This document shows positions 42,474-51,983 of a stretch of DNA of 64,000 nt, in pieces. Numbering within the stretch: the stretch's first letter is position 1; each line of letters opens with the position of its first letter. The notes below the pieces were generated by a model. The model had not been told where the DNA came from and searched no databases. It saw only the letters and a list, made by a program, of their open reading frames with translations. A program made the position numbers and the translations under genes. The DNA comes from Flavobacterium antarcticum DSM 19726. Lineage in GTDB: Bacteria; Bacteroidota; Bacteroidia; Flavobacteriales; Flavobacteriaceae. The stretch covers positions 416,993-480,992 of the forward strand of contig NZ_ATTM01000002.1 in NCBI RefSeq assembly GCF_000419685.1, read 5' to 3'.

Positions 42474-43526
42474 ATGAAGATAAAATACTTAGTTTACGCC
42501 TTAATCATTATAGGTTTGGGAACCTTAATTTTTTACCGAATTAGCGCTAATAAAGAAGATAAAAAAGACCCCAACTTCAAGCAAGGTCCAACGGTTGTTT
42601 TCGGAAAAGTGTTACAACCACAAGAATTTGCAGATAATTTAAGTCTCACGGGAACTTTAGAAGCGAATGAACAAATTGAAGTGCGTTCCGAAGTTTCTGG
42701 TGTCGTGGAACAAATTAATTTTGATGAAGGAAGCTCCGTGACTAAAGGTCAGGCACTTATAAAAGTCAACGATATTGAACTTCGTGCTGAATTACGAAAA
42801 GTACAAACTGCTCAAGGTTTGTCTTCTGAAAATGCCCGTCGTGCAAAATTGTTATTGGATAAAGAAGCAATTAGTCAAGAAGAATTTGACATTGCCACTG
42901 CAGACTACAAATCGGCTCAAGCCCAAGTGCAACTCATTCAAGCACAACTTTCTAAAACTACCGTTCGTGCACCTTTTTCAGGAAAAATAGGTTTGCGTTC
43001 CATTTCTAAAGGAAGTTACATCTCTCCTACTACGATGATTGCGAAGTTGGTCAACACCAATCAGCTGAAAATAACTTTCTCTATTCCGGAAAAATACGCC
43101 CAAACCATGAAAGTCAATCAAACGTTAACTTTCACGACCTCAGGCTCAAAAGAAGTATACAATGCTAAAATTTACGCAATCGAACCCGAAATTGAAATTG
43201 AAACTCGAACATTAAAAATTCGTGCAATTGCTGATAATAAAGAAGGAAAACTAATTCCTGGAACATTTGCAAATGTGAGTTTACCGCTTGCAAAGCTAGA
43301 AAACGCACTTTTAGTTCCGACAGAAGCTTTGATTCCAATTCAAAATGGTAAGAAAATATTTGTTTCTGTAAACGGAAAAGCAAAAGAAATCATTGTAGAA
43401 ACAGGTGCTCGAACCGATAAAGATATTCTAATTACTTCAGGCCTGAAAGCAGGTGACACTATTTTGACTTCTGGTGTAATGACGTTGAAAAACGACAGTC
43501 CTGTAAAAGTGAAACTTCAAAAATAG
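42474..43526 (+). CDS. RND efflux periplasmic adaptor (MFP)
   Basis: A 350-residue membrane-fusion protein that joins the inner-membrane pump to the outer channel. N-terminal membrane anchor (about 4-23), lipoyl-like half-motifs (LSLTGTLEANEQIEVRSEVSG read in part, and TVRAPFSGKIGLRSISKG) flanking an alpha-hairpin of about 60 residues (about 95-155), a beta-barrel region and a membrane-proximal end. The order is standard for AcrA/MexA-type adaptors; no lipobox is visible, so it is anchored by the helix. It is the first of three genes, with the pump and channel genes following. The drug range cannot be told. Confidence 0.95.
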   Translation: MKIKYLVYALIIIGLGTLIFYRISANKEDKKDPNFKQGPTVVFGKVLQPQEFADNLSLTGTLEANEQIEVRSEVSGVVEQINFDEGSSVTKGQALIKVNDIELRAELRKVQTAQGLSSENARRAKLLLDKEAISQEEFDIATADYKSAQAQVQLIQAQLSKTTVRAPFSGKIGLRSISKGSYISPTTMIAKLVNTNQLKITFSIPEKYAQTMKVNQTLTFTTSGSKEVYNAKIYAIEPEIEIETRTLKIRAIADNKEGKLIPGTFANVSLPLAKLENALLVPTEALIPIQNGKKIFVSVNGKAKEIIVETGARTDKDILITSGLKAGDTILTSGVMTLKNDSPVKVKLQK

Positions 43527-43545
43527 ATTTTCAAACTAGGTCAAA

Positions 43546-43573
43546 TCCTAAATCTAAAATCCTAAATCTAAAA
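43546..43573 (+). repeat. Tandem 14-bp repeat just before the RND start codon
   Basis: Two exact copies of TCCTAAATCTAAAA (43546-43559 and 43560-43573) followed by a partial TCTA abutting the ATG at 43578. It fills the gap between adaptor and pump genes. Similar CTAAATCTAAAATC arrays occur between genes in related genomes, as I recall. Confidence 0.8.
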
Positions 43574-43577
43574 TCTA

Positions 43578-46500
43578 ATGAGTTTATCTACCTTAAGTAT
43601 TAAACGTCCGGTTTTGACCATTGTGATGAACCTTGCCATCGTGCTGTTCGGAATTATTGGTTATACCTATCTTGGCGTTCGAGAATTCCCATCCATTGAC
43701 CCGGCTCAAATTTCAGTTCGCACCAATTATTCGGGTGCCAATGCGGATATTATTGAATCTCAAATCACTGAACCGCTAGAAAAAGCAATCAACTCTATTG
43801 ATGGAATTCGGAATATAACTTCTTCGAGTAATCAAGGTTCGAGCAATATTAATATCGAATTCAATTTAGATAAAAATCTAGAAGAAGCGGCGAATGACGT
43901 TCGAGATAAAGTTTCTCAAGCGATTCGCAGTTTGCCACAAGATATTGACGCGCCACCGGTAGTTTCCAAGGCCGATGCCAATTCAGATGCGATTATTACG
44001 ATGACCATTCAAAGTGATAATAAGAACGTAATTGAACTTTCGGATTATGCTGAAAATGTAGTTGCACAAAGACTTCAGACGATTCCTGGCGTGAGTAGTG
44101 TTCAAATTTGGGGACAGAGAAAATACGCGATGCGACTTTGGATTGACCCTTCAAAATTAGCTTCATACGGATTGACGACTTCGGATGTTCGAACGGCTTT
44201 GAATGCACAAAACGTGGAACTTCCTTCAGGGAAATTAACCGGAGCCAACACTGAATTAACCGTTAAAACATTAGGCAATCTTTCTACAGAAGACGAGTTC
44301 AATAACATCATTATTCTAGCAGATGGCGACAGAGTGGTTCGTTTAATTGATGTTGGAAAAGCAGCTTTAGAAGCTGAAAATTTAGAAACAAAATTGAGTG
44401 ATTCGGGCCAACCAATGGTAGGAATGGCAATCGTGCCGCAACCAGGAACCAATTATCTGGATATTGCGAATGCTTTTTACAAAGAATACGATAAAATCGA
44501 AAAGGATTTACCTAAAGATTTTAAATTAAATGTCGCCATTGACAATACGATTTTCGTAAAACGAGCTGTTGAAGAAGTAGCTGAGACACTACTGATTTCG
44601 ATTGTTTTAGTAATTTTAATTATCTATTTATTCTTTAGAAATTGGGCAATCGCATTCCGACCTTTAATTGATATTCCCGTTTCGCTTATCGCAACGTTTT
44701 TTATCATGTGGTTGTTCGGATTTTCAATAAATGTGTTGACACTTCTAGCCATTGTTTTAGCAACCGGATTAGTAGTAGATGACGGAATTGTAGTCACTGA
44801 AAACATTTTCAAAAAAGTAGAAGAAGGCATGTCGCCCATTGAAGCGGCAATTAAAGGTTCAAACGAGATTTTCTTCGCCGTAATTTCGATTTCGATTACG
44901 TTAGCGGCAGTATTTTTACCTGTGATATTTCTAGAAGGATTTGTAGGTCGACTCTTTAGGGAATTTGGCGTCGTCATTGGTGCGGCAGTTTTAATTTCTG
45001 CTTTTGTTTCGTTGACTTTAACACCAATGTTGAACGCTTATTTGATGAAAAAAGGCGAACAGAAAAGGTCGAAATTCTACGACATGACTGAACCCTATTT
45101 CGTTAAAATGAATACCACTTATGCCAATTCTCTGAAGCGATTTATGGTTAAAAAATGGATTAGTTTTCCAATTATCATTGGTTGTATTGGTCTTATTGTT
45201 CTGTTTTATTCACTACTGAAAAAAGAAACTGCTCCTTACGACGATAGAAGTTTTATCAGTCTAAATGTTTCGGCTCCAGAAGGTGTTTCTTACGATTACA
45301 TGGACCGATTCATGAATGAATTAACCGAATTAATCAACGATTCCATTCCGGAGAAAAAGGTGAGTTTGATAATCACTTCACCAGGTTGGGGTTCCTCTTC
45401 AGTGAATAGTGGTCGAGCTCGAATTCGTTTAGTAGAACCGGGCGAACGTGAAAAAACACAGAGTGAAATTGTTCAAGAGTTAAGTGGTTGGACCAAACAA
45501 TATTCAGAAGCAAAAGTTTCCGTCTCTGAATCACCAACGATTTCTGTAGGTCGTGGTGGTGGATTTCCGATTCAATATATTATTCAAGCACAAAATTTTG
45601 AAAAATTGCAGGAAAAAATCCCTGAGTTTATGGATGCTGCGGCAAATGACCCAACGTTCTCTGTAACGGACGTGAATTTGAAATTTAACAAGCCGGAAGT
45701 TTACGTAACAATTGACCGTGAAAAAGCGCAAAGTCTAGGGATTTCTGTAATTGATGTGGCGCAAACCTTACAACTTTCTTTGAGTGGACAGCGTTTTGGT
45801 TACTTTATGATGAATGGAAAACAGTACCAAGTCATTGGACAATTTGACAAAAAAGACAGAGATACACCAATGGATTTGACTTCTATTTTTGTAAAAAACA
45901 AAGAAGGAAGATTGATTCAATTGGATAATGTTGTTACTATTGAAGAACAAAGCAGTCCACCCCAATTGTATCATAATAATAGATATATGTCGGCTACCGT
46001 TTCTGCGAGTTTAGCCCCTGGAAAAAGTATGGGTGAAGGAATTGCCGCAATGGAATCGATCAAGGAGAAAGTATTAGACGACAGTTTTACAACTGATTTA
46101 GGCGGAGAATCGCGCGATTTTGTTGAAAGTAGTTCTAACACCGCTTTTGCTTTTGGATTAGCATTATTACTTATTTTCTTAATCTTATCGGCTCAATTTG
46201 AAAGTTTTATCGACCCATTTATTATTATTTTGACTGTTCCAATGGCAATTGCTGGAGCGATGTTTTCGTTGTGGTTGTTTGGACAGACTTGGAATATTTT
46301 TAGTCAAATTGGAACGATTATGCTGATTGGTTTGGTAACTAAAAACGGAATTTTAATTGTCGAGTTTGCCAATCAATTGCGCGAACAAGGAAAATCGAAA
46401 TACGATGCCATTGTGGAAGCTTCAGAATCCCGATTACGACCTATTTTAATGACTAGTTTAACGATTGCTTTAGGAGCATTACCAATTGCTTTGTCATTGG

Positions 46501-46670
46501 GTGCCGCATCCACAAGCCGAATAGGAATGGGAGTTGTTATCGTTGGTGGAACTTTATTTTCACTTGTTTTGACCTTATTTGTAATCCCATCGATTTACTT
46601 AATGTGGTCGAGAGAACGCAAACACCATCCTGAATTTGACCACGTAAAAGAATATGAAAATGAAATTTAA
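43578..46670 (+). CDS. RND-type efflux pump (AcrB/HAE1 family)
   Basis: A 1030-residue inner-membrane proton-driven pump. Twelve helices are visible in two halves: TM1 at about 12-32 and the cluster at about 335-540, then about 545-570 and 860-1015. The proton-relay Asp pair is in GLVVDDGIVVTENIF (TM4) and the TM10 Lys in LVTKNGILIVEFANQL, as in multidrug (HAE1) rather than metal pumps. Two large periplasmic loops (about 35-335 and 570-860) carry the porter and docking domains. The last 17 bases overlap the TolC-family gene. Substrates are unknown. Confidence 0.96.
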   Translation: MSLSTLSIKRPVLTIVMNLAIVLFGIIGYTYLGVREFPSIDPAQISVRTNYSGANADIIESQITEPLEKAINSIDGIRNITSSSNQGSSNINIEFNLDKNLEEAANDVRDKVSQAIRSLPQDIDAPPVVSKADANSDAIITMTIQSDNKNVIELSDYAENVVAQRLQTIPGVSSVQIWGQRKYAMRLWIDPSKLASYGLTTSDVRTALNAQNVELPSGKLTGANTELTVKTLGNLSTEDEFNNIIILADGDRVVRLIDVGKAALEAENLETKLSDSGQPMVGMAIVPQPGTNYLDIANAFYKEYDKIEKDLPKDFKLNVAIDNTIFVKRAVEEVAETLLISIVLVILIIYLFFRNWAIAFRPLIDIPVSLIATFFIMWLFGFSINVLTLLAIVLATGLVVDDGIVVTENIFKKVEEGMSPIEAAIKGSNEIFFAVISISITLAAVFLPVIFLEGFVGRLFREFGVVIGAAVLISAFVSLTLTPMLNAYLMKKGEQKRSKFYDMTEPYFVKMNTTYANSLKRFMVKKWISFPIIIGCIGLIVLFYSLLKKETAPYDDRSFISLNVSAPEGVSYDYMDRFMNELTELINDSIPEKKVSLIITSPGWGSSSVNSGRARIRLVEPGEREKTQSEIVQELSGWTKQYSEAKVSVSESPTISVGRGGGFPIQYIIQAQNFEKLQEKIPEFMDAAANDPTFSVTDVNLKFNKPEVYVTIDREKAQSLGISVIDVAQTLQLSLSGQRFGYFMMNGKQYQVIGQFDKKDRDTPMDLTSIFVKNKEGRLIQLDNVVTIEEQSSPPQLYHNNRYMSATVSASLAPGKSMGEGIAAMESIKEKVLDDSFTTDLGGESRDFVESSSNTAFAFGLALLLIFLILSAQFESFIDPFIIILTVPMAIAGAMFSLWLFGQTWNIFSQIGTIMLIGLVTKNGILIVEFANQLREQGKSKYDAIVEASESRLRPILMTSLTIALGALPIALSLGAASTSRIGMGVVIVGGTLFSLVLTLFVIPSIYLMWSRERKHHPEFDHVKEYENEI

Positions 46671-47979
46671 AATAGCCCAATATACTTTAGCTGTTCTGTT
46701 TTTTTTAGGAAGTACAAACCAAGCTTTTAGCCAAGAAATTTTGACTGTGGAAAACGCGGTTAAAATTGCTTTAGAAAATAATTTCGACATTCAAATTGCG
46801 AGTAATAATGCAAAAATTGACGCAACGAACGTAAGTTTGGCGAATGCCGGAATAGTGCCGAATTTAGATGCTGTTTTGACGAATTCGAATAGTATTTTAG
46901 ATACGAAACAAACGCAATCTGACGGATCGATTAGAGATTTAAAAAATGCCAAAAACATGAATTTGTCTTATGGTTTGGCATTGAATTGGACGGTTTTTGA
47001 TGGTTTTAAAATGTTTGCCAAACACGAACAGTTGAAGCAAATGGAGCAATTGGGGAATACTGAACTTCAGTTTACAATTTTGAGTAAAGTAGGAACTGTT
47101 TTAGAAACGTATTATCAAATTGTACAACAACAACAGCAATTAAAAGTGTTGGATACGACTTTAGTTATTTCTCAACTTCGATTGGATTTAGCAAAAAACC
47201 GGTACACAATTGGGAAGGCATCGAAGTTAGAAGTATTAAATGCAGAAGTAGATTGGAATACAGACAATACCAATTTGCTGCGTCAGAAAGAATTGTATTC
47301 GAATACGAAAACGGCTTTAAACGAACTTTTAGCAAGAGATTTGACTTCTGAATTCTTAGTTTCTGAAGAAGTTATTATTGATAAAGCATTGCAGCTTGCC
47401 GATTTAAAAACAAAAGTTTCGAGTCAAAATCCACAATTGCAGATGCAACTTTTAAACAAACGAATTGCCGAACTTTCGCTTAAGCAAGTGAAAGGCGACC
47501 GCTACCCTACTATTGAACTGAGTTCAGGCTATAATTTTACACGTTCAGAATCGTCGTTGGGATTTGTATCGCAATCCACTGGAAATGGTTTAGTTTATGG
47601 CGTAAATGCTCGAATGAATATTTTCAACGGGAGTTTGCAAAATAGGAATGAAAAGGTCGCAAAAATCAATGTACAGAATGCAGAAATTTATTTAGAACAA
47701 CAAAAAACGCAGTTGGAATCACATCTATTAACGGCATATAACACTTATTTAACCAACATTCAACTGACGGAATTGGAAGATAAAAACGAGAAAATTGCGG
47801 AGCAAAATCTAGATATTACGTTAGAAAAATTCAAAATTGGAACGATTACTACTGTTGAATTTAGGACGGCTCAATTGAATTATGTGAATGCTAAGTTCAG
47901 AAATAATTCGGCTCAATTTCAAGCGAAGTTATCTGAAATTGCTTTGAAGGAATTAGCGGGAAATTTGGATTTGAATTAA
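46654..47979 (+). CDS. TolC-family outer-membrane channel
   Basis: A 441-residue exported protein of the outer-membrane efflux (OEP) family. Signal peptide about 1-24 (ending AFSQ); a second in-frame ATG at 46660 is nearly as good. Two OEP repeats with long coiled-coil helices are visible (about 30-220 and 240-435), for example ENAVKIALENNFDIQIASNN in the first and an equivalent TYLTNIQLTELEDKNEKIAEQ in the second, in fragments. The C-terminus ends LAGNLDLN. It overlaps the pump gene by 17 bases, so the three genes make a complete efflux operon. Confidence 0.95.
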   Translation: MKMKFKIAQYTLAVLFFLGSTNQAFSQEILTVENAVKIALENNFDIQIASNNAKIDATNVSLANAGIVPNLDAVLTNSNSILDTKQTQSDGSIRDLKNAKNMNLSYGLALNWTVFDGFKMFAKHEQLKQMEQLGNTELQFTILSKVGTVLETYYQIVQQQQQLKVLDTTLVISQLRLDLAKNRYTIGKASKLEVLNAEVDWNTDNTNLLRQKELYSNTKTALNELLARDLTSEFLVSEEVIIDKALQLADLKTKVSSQNPQLQMQLLNKRIAELSLKQVKGDRYPTIELSSGYNFTRSESSLGFVSQSTGNGLVYGVNARMNIFNGSLQNRNEKVAKINVQNAEIYLEQQKTQLESHLLTAYNTYLTNIQLTELEDKNEKIAEQNLDITLEKFKIGTITTVEFRTAQLNYVNAKFRNNSAQFQAKLSEIALKELAGNLDLN

Positions 47980-48289
47980 TAAAGTGTTACTTAAATGATT
48001 TTTTAGAGTTCTTTTTACAAGATTTTATTTCAATTCGAAGTACTTATATTCTTTTACCATACAAATAGGTAATTTTTCCGAAAATAAACAAATTGACATT
48101 ATTATAATTTGCAAAATTGGGGTATTATTATTTTCAATTTAAATGACTTCTGTTTCTGCAGTGTCGTATTAAAATCAATTTCACTACTAAATTTTATCGG
48201 AGTAAAAAAGCACGAATATTCTTTCCAACTCCAATTCGCAATGATTATATTTGCATTCGATTTTAAATACCCAAACAAATTACAAGCAA
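47980..48289 (+). other. Gene-free stretch before pheT
   Basis: 310 AT-rich bases between the TolC-family gene and pheT. The only supported signal is the pheT promoter at 48222-48253. An open frame at 48109-48345 is a shadow of no clear protein character and overlaps pheT. I see no clear terminator for the efflux operon here. Confidence 0.6.
48222..48253 (+). promoter_or_regulatory. pheT promoter TTTC-N20-TATATTTG
   Basis: TTTC (48222-48225) and a perfect -7 TATATTTG (48246-48253) with a 20-base spacer. Predicted start near 48260, leaving about 30 bases to the ATG at 48290. It overlaps the longer reading frame from 48251. Confidence 0.6.
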
Positions 48290-50713
48290 ATGAAAATTTC
48301 TTACAACTGGTTAAAGCAATTTATCAAAACCGACTGGACTTCTGAAGAAACCGCTACTTTACTGACCGATTTAGGTTTAGAAGTAGAAGGTGTTGAAAAA
48401 TTTCAATCTGTAAAAGGAGGTTTAGAGGGAATTGTAGTAGGACATGTTTTGACTTGTGTACAGCATCCAAATGCAGACCGACTGAAAGTAACTACTGTTG
48501 ATATTGGTACGGGAATTCCTGTGCAGATTGTTTGTGGTGCTTCTAATGTTGCAGCAGGACAAAAAGTGCCTGTAGCGACTATTGGAACCACACTTTACGA
48601 CGCGGATGGAAAATCATTTGTAATCAAAAAAGGTAAAATTCGCGACCAAGAAAGCCACGGAATGATTTGTGCCGAAGACGAATTGGGTCTTGGAACGAGC
48701 CACGAAGGAATTATGGTTTTGGACGAAGATTTAATTCCTGGAACAACCGCTTCTCAAGTCTTCAATATTGAAAATGACGAAGTTTTTGAAATTGGCTTAA
48801 CGCCAAATCGTGCAGACGCAATGAGCCACATGGGTGTTGCACGAGATTTAAGAGCTGGAATGCAGCAAAAAAATATCTCAACCGAATTTATTACACCTTC
48901 GGTTTCGAATTTCAGAGTGGACAAACGCATTTTGAAAATGGATGTTTCAGTTGAAGACAGCAAATTAGCACCAAGATATTGTGGCGTTACCATATCAGGA
49001 ATTACAGTAAAACCTTCTCCTGATTGGTTGCAAAACCGACTAAAATCAATAGGTATAACTCCTAAAAACAATATAGTAGACATCACAAATTACGTTTTGC
49101 ACGAATTGGGACAACCTCTTCATGCTTTTGATGCTGCAAAAATAAAAGGCAATAAAGTTGTGGTAAAAACACTTCCTGCCGGAACAAAATTCACCACTTT
49201 AGATGATGTAGAACGTACGTTGCACGAGGAAGATTTAATGATTTGTGACGAAAACGGACCAATGTGTTTTGCAGGCGTTTTAGGTGGAATCAATTCAGGA
49301 GTTAAAGAAAATACGAGTACTTTATTTTTAGAAAGTGCTTATTTTAATCCTGTTTCTATTCGAAAAACTGCTAAAAGACATTCGTTGAGTACCGATGCTT
49401 CCTTCCGTTTTGAAAGAGGTATAGATCCAACAATTACAGAATATGCATTGAAACGTGCGGCAAATTTGATTATCGAATTAGCCGGTGGAGAAATTACTTC
49501 AGACATTACCGATATTTATCCAAAGAAAATTGAAGATCATTCTGTGGTTTTGAACTACACGAAGACTGCTAAAATTATTGGTGAAGATCTATCAAAAGAA
49601 ACGATCAAAAAGATTCTGGCTTCATTAGACATTAAAGTCAATAGCGTTTCAGACGTAGGCTTAGGCTTGACAATTCCAAGCTATCGTGTGGATGTGCAAC
49701 GCGATGTAGATGTAATTGAAGAAATTTTACGCGTTTACGGATACAATAATATCAGTTTCAGTAAAAAACTAAATGCATCTGTTGCTAATGCTCCTCGAAA
49801 TGAAGATTATAAAATGCAGAATATTGTTGGCGGTCTTTTAAACGGTTTAGGGTTTAATGAAATGATGGCAAATTCTTTGACTTCGCCGGATTACATTAAA
49901 CTTTCAGATGATTTAAAAGAAGAATTTAATGTAACGATACTCAATCCGTTGAGCCGCGATTTATCAGCAATGCGACAATCACTTTTGTTCTCCGGACTAG
50001 AAGCTTTATCGTATAACATCAACCGTCGTGCGACCGATTTGAAGTTTTATGAATTTGGAAAAACCTATCATAAATTACCCGCAGGTTATGAAGAGCCAAA
50101 GCACTTGACTCTATTTGTAACAGGAGCTAAAGATGGAGCGTCGTGGACAAATCCGCAAAAAGCAAGTGATTTCTTTTTATTCAAAGGATACGTAAGTAGT
50201 ATTTTATCCCGTTTTGGATTGGAAAAAGTACAGAGCGAACCTGCAACTTCTGACGTTTTTGTAGAAGGAATGGCATTTACAATAGGAACTGAAAAAGTAG
50301 TGCAATTTGGAACAGTCAAAAAATCAATTGCCAAAGCTTTTGATATTAAACAAGAAGTTTTTTATGCCGACTTTAACTGGAACGCGATTTTAAAATTGGT
50401 TGGAGGTAAAATTAAATTTACAGACATTCCTAAATATCCTGAAGTACGACGTGATTTGGCCTTACTTGTAGATCAATCGGTTCAGTTTGATAGCATTTAT
50501 AAAATTGCGCGACAAACTGAAAAATCACTGTTGAAAAATATTGATTTATTCGACGTTTATGAAGGGAAAAATTTACCGGAAGGTAAAAAATCGTATGCAG
50601 TAGGATTTACGATTCAAGATGCAACTAAAACATTAACTGATTTGCAGATTGACAAGATTATGTCTAAATTAAAGAAGAACTTTGAAACAGAATTAGAAGC
50701 TGTGCTGAGGTAG
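48290..50713 (+). CDS. pheT: Phenylalanyl-tRNA synthetase, beta subunit
   Basis: The 807-residue beta subunit of the alpha2beta2 enzyme that charges tRNA-Phe. The tRNA-binding EMAP-like domain (about 40-155) includes GHVLTCVQHPNADRLKVTTV read in part and the CGASNVAAGQKVPVA loop. B3/B4 editing region (about 215-400, NIVDITNYVLHELGQPLHAFD segment), B5 (about 410-480), a catalytic-like core (about 500-690), and a C-terminal FDX-ACB domain (about 715-805, KYPEVRRDLALLVD). The start at 48290 matches the family opening MKISYNWLKQF. pheS is not adjacent in this window. A strong terminator follows. Confidence 0.97.
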   Translation: MKISYNWLKQFIKTDWTSEETATLLTDLGLEVEGVEKFQSVKGGLEGIVVGHVLTCVQHPNADRLKVTTVDIGTGIPVQIVCGASNVAAGQKVPVATIGTTLYDADGKSFVIKKGKIRDQESHGMICAEDELGLGTSHEGIMVLDEDLIPGTTASQVFNIENDEVFEIGLTPNRADAMSHMGVARDLRAGMQQKNISTEFITPSVSNFRVDKRILKMDVSVEDSKLAPRYCGVTISGITVKPSPDWLQNRLKSIGITPKNNIVDITNYVLHELGQPLHAFDAAKIKGNKVVVKTLPAGTKFTTLDDVERTLHEEDLMICDENGPMCFAGVLGGINSGVKENTSTLFLESAYFNPVSIRKTAKRHSLSTDASFRFERGIDPTITEYALKRAANLIIELAGGEITSDITDIYPKKIEDHSVVLNYTKTAKIIGEDLSKETIKKILASLDIKVNSVSDVGLGLTIPSYRVDVQRDVDVIEEILRVYGYNNISFSKKLNASVANAPRNEDYKMQNIVGGLLNGLGFNEMMANSLTSPDYIKLSDDLKEEFNVTILNPLSRDLSAMRQSLLFSGLEALSYNINRRATDLKFYEFGKTYHKLPAGYEEPKHLTLFVTGAKDGASWTNPQKASDFFLFKGYVSSILSRFGLEKVQSEPATSDVFVEGMAFTIGTEKVVQFGTVKKSIAKAFDIKQEVFYADFNWNAILKLVGGKIKFTDIPKYPEVRRDLALLVDQSVQFDSIYKIARQTEKSLLKNIDLFDVYEGKNLPEGKKSYAVGFTIQDATKTLTDLQIDKIMSKLKKNFETELEAVLR

Positions 50714-50736
50714 ATTTCTCAAAGTAAATTATATAG

Positions 50737-50770
50737 AAAAGGACTTGTAATCATTTACAAGTCCTTTTTT
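50737..50770 (+). terminator. Intrinsic terminator of pheT
   Basis: Perfect 14-base arms AAAAGGACTTGTAA (50737-50750) and TTACAAGTCCTTTT (50755-50768), 4-base loop, then more T residues. Confidence 0.9.
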
Positions 50771-50824
50771 TTAATTTAAATTTTCACACGTATAACACTA
50801 ATTAGAATAGAACGTAAATTTTGC

Positions 50825-50881
50825 CACAGATTTTAATGAATTAAACTGATTATAAAATCTATTTAATCCTTTGAATCTGTG
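50825..50881. repeat. CACAGATT...AATCTGTG intergenic inverted repeat
   Basis: Outer arms CACAGATT (50825-50832) and AATCTGTG (50874-50881) are exact inverse complements, enclosing ATTAAA/TTTAAT inner pairs. The GCCACAGATT opening resembles dispersed intergenic repeats that I recall in Flavobacterium. It lies between pheT and the DoxD/DoxA gene. Confidence 0.45.
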
Positions 50882-50912
50882 TCAAAAAAATAATTATGCG
50901 GACGATTAGCAA

Positions 50913-51932
50913 TTAATAAACGGATGTTGCAGTCCAAGTGATTCCACTAATATCCGTTAACTTTAAAGTGTATTTTTGTCCTTTTTGCAACTTATTTTCA
51001 TCAATAGGAAGCGTTACAACCGCTTTTGATCCAAGAGGAATAATCAAACTGTGTACTCCTGCTTTAATTTTGGCAATATATACATTTCTGATTGCATCGG
51101 AAGATAATGCTGCTAATTGATCATTATTTAAAGACGTAATTACGTTGTTTTTAGAATCCAATACATCAATTCTAATTAAAAAGGAACCGTAAACATCTGC
51201 TCCTTCCACTCTGTACAATTGAAAATTCATTTCCGATTGATTGATGGTAAAGCCACTAATTTCAACTTTTGGCTTGACCGATTTATTGTGTAACGTCCCA
51301 AAAACACCGCCATGAAAATATTGATTGGTATATAAAGTCAATCCAAAGATTAGTACAGCACCTGTCAAAACAATTGGTTTTATGTTTGCAAATTGCAGTT
51401 CACCAGAACCCAACCATTTGAACCATGTTGTTGTCGTGAATTTAGATGCTTTCTTCATAAAATAATAATCTAGCGAATAGTAACTACTTCCGCTAAAGAA
51501 CAAAGTAAATCCACTAGCGATTCCTAAAACGCCAATTTGCCATTCGTCTAAACAAGTGGTTCCTATCCATCCAGATCCCAGTAAAATTCCCATTGCAAGC
51601 ATAAAAACACCGATGCTCATCAATCGTGTAAAGAATCCAAGAATCAAAAGTAGTCCTACAATTCCTTCAATGATGGTGAATGCTACCATGGAATACCAAA
51701 GATGGTCTGGGTTTGTAACTAAGAATTCAATCATCGGTTTTATACCTAAAGCGTTCGGTAGAAAGTGATTGAATTTCTCGCCAATGTAACCTGCTTGTTC
51801 TGGATCTAATTTATTTTCTAATACTAACCGACGCCAAAAAGCGGAAAAGTAGGTCCAACCAATTACTAAACGGATGGATAAAGTGAAAAGTCCCGCCCAA
51901 TTTTGGGTAGGAATAATAGCATTATTTTTCAT
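50913..51932 (-). CDS. DoxD/DoxA-like fusion (TQO small subunit type membrane protein)
   Basis: A 339-residue inner-membrane protein. The N-terminal half (about 12-165) is a DoxX/DoxD-type bundle with about four helices and the segments LSIRLVIGWTYFSAFWRR, IIEGIVGLLLILGFFTRL and FTLFFSGSSYYSLDYYF. A further helix lies at about 187-202. The C-terminal part (about 215-339) is a soluble, beta-rich domain with conserved VKPKVEISGFTIN and KGQKYTLKLTDISG, matching the DoxA position. In Acidianus the DoxD and DoxA subunits of thiosulfate:quinone oxidoreductase are separate; here they are on one chain. Real thiosulfate oxidation is not shown. A small exported protein gene lies 51 bases upstream on the same strand. 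Confidence 0.8.
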   Translation of the reverse strand: MKNNAIIPTQNWAGLFTLSIRLVIGWTYFSAFWRRLVLENKLDPEQAGYIGEKFNHFLPNALGIKPMIEFLVTNPDHLWYSMVAFTIIEGIVGLLLILGFFTRLMSIGVFMLAMGILLGSGWIGTTCLDEWQIGVLGIASGFTLFFSGSSYYSLDYYFMKKASKFTTTTWFKWLGSGELQFANIKPIVLTGAVLIFGLTLYTNQYFHGGVFGTLHNKSVKPKVEISGFTINQSEMNFQLYRVEGADVYGSFLIRIDVLDSKNNVITSLNNDQLAALSSDAIRNVYIAKIKAGVHSLIIPLGSKAVVTLPIDENKLQKGQKYTLKLTDISGITWTATSVY

Positions 51933-51983
51933 GTGGAACTATTTTATAAACGTAAAATTTTTAAAGAAGTCGTGATGCGTAAA

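Noticed and set aside
43546..43573. CRISPR-like repeat
   Set aside because: Only two contiguous 14-base copies without spacers; a tandem repeat, not an array.
48109..48345. 78-codon frame before pheT
   Set aside because: Overlaps the pheT start and promoter, starts TTG-like, and has no protein character; the region is an AT-rich spacer.
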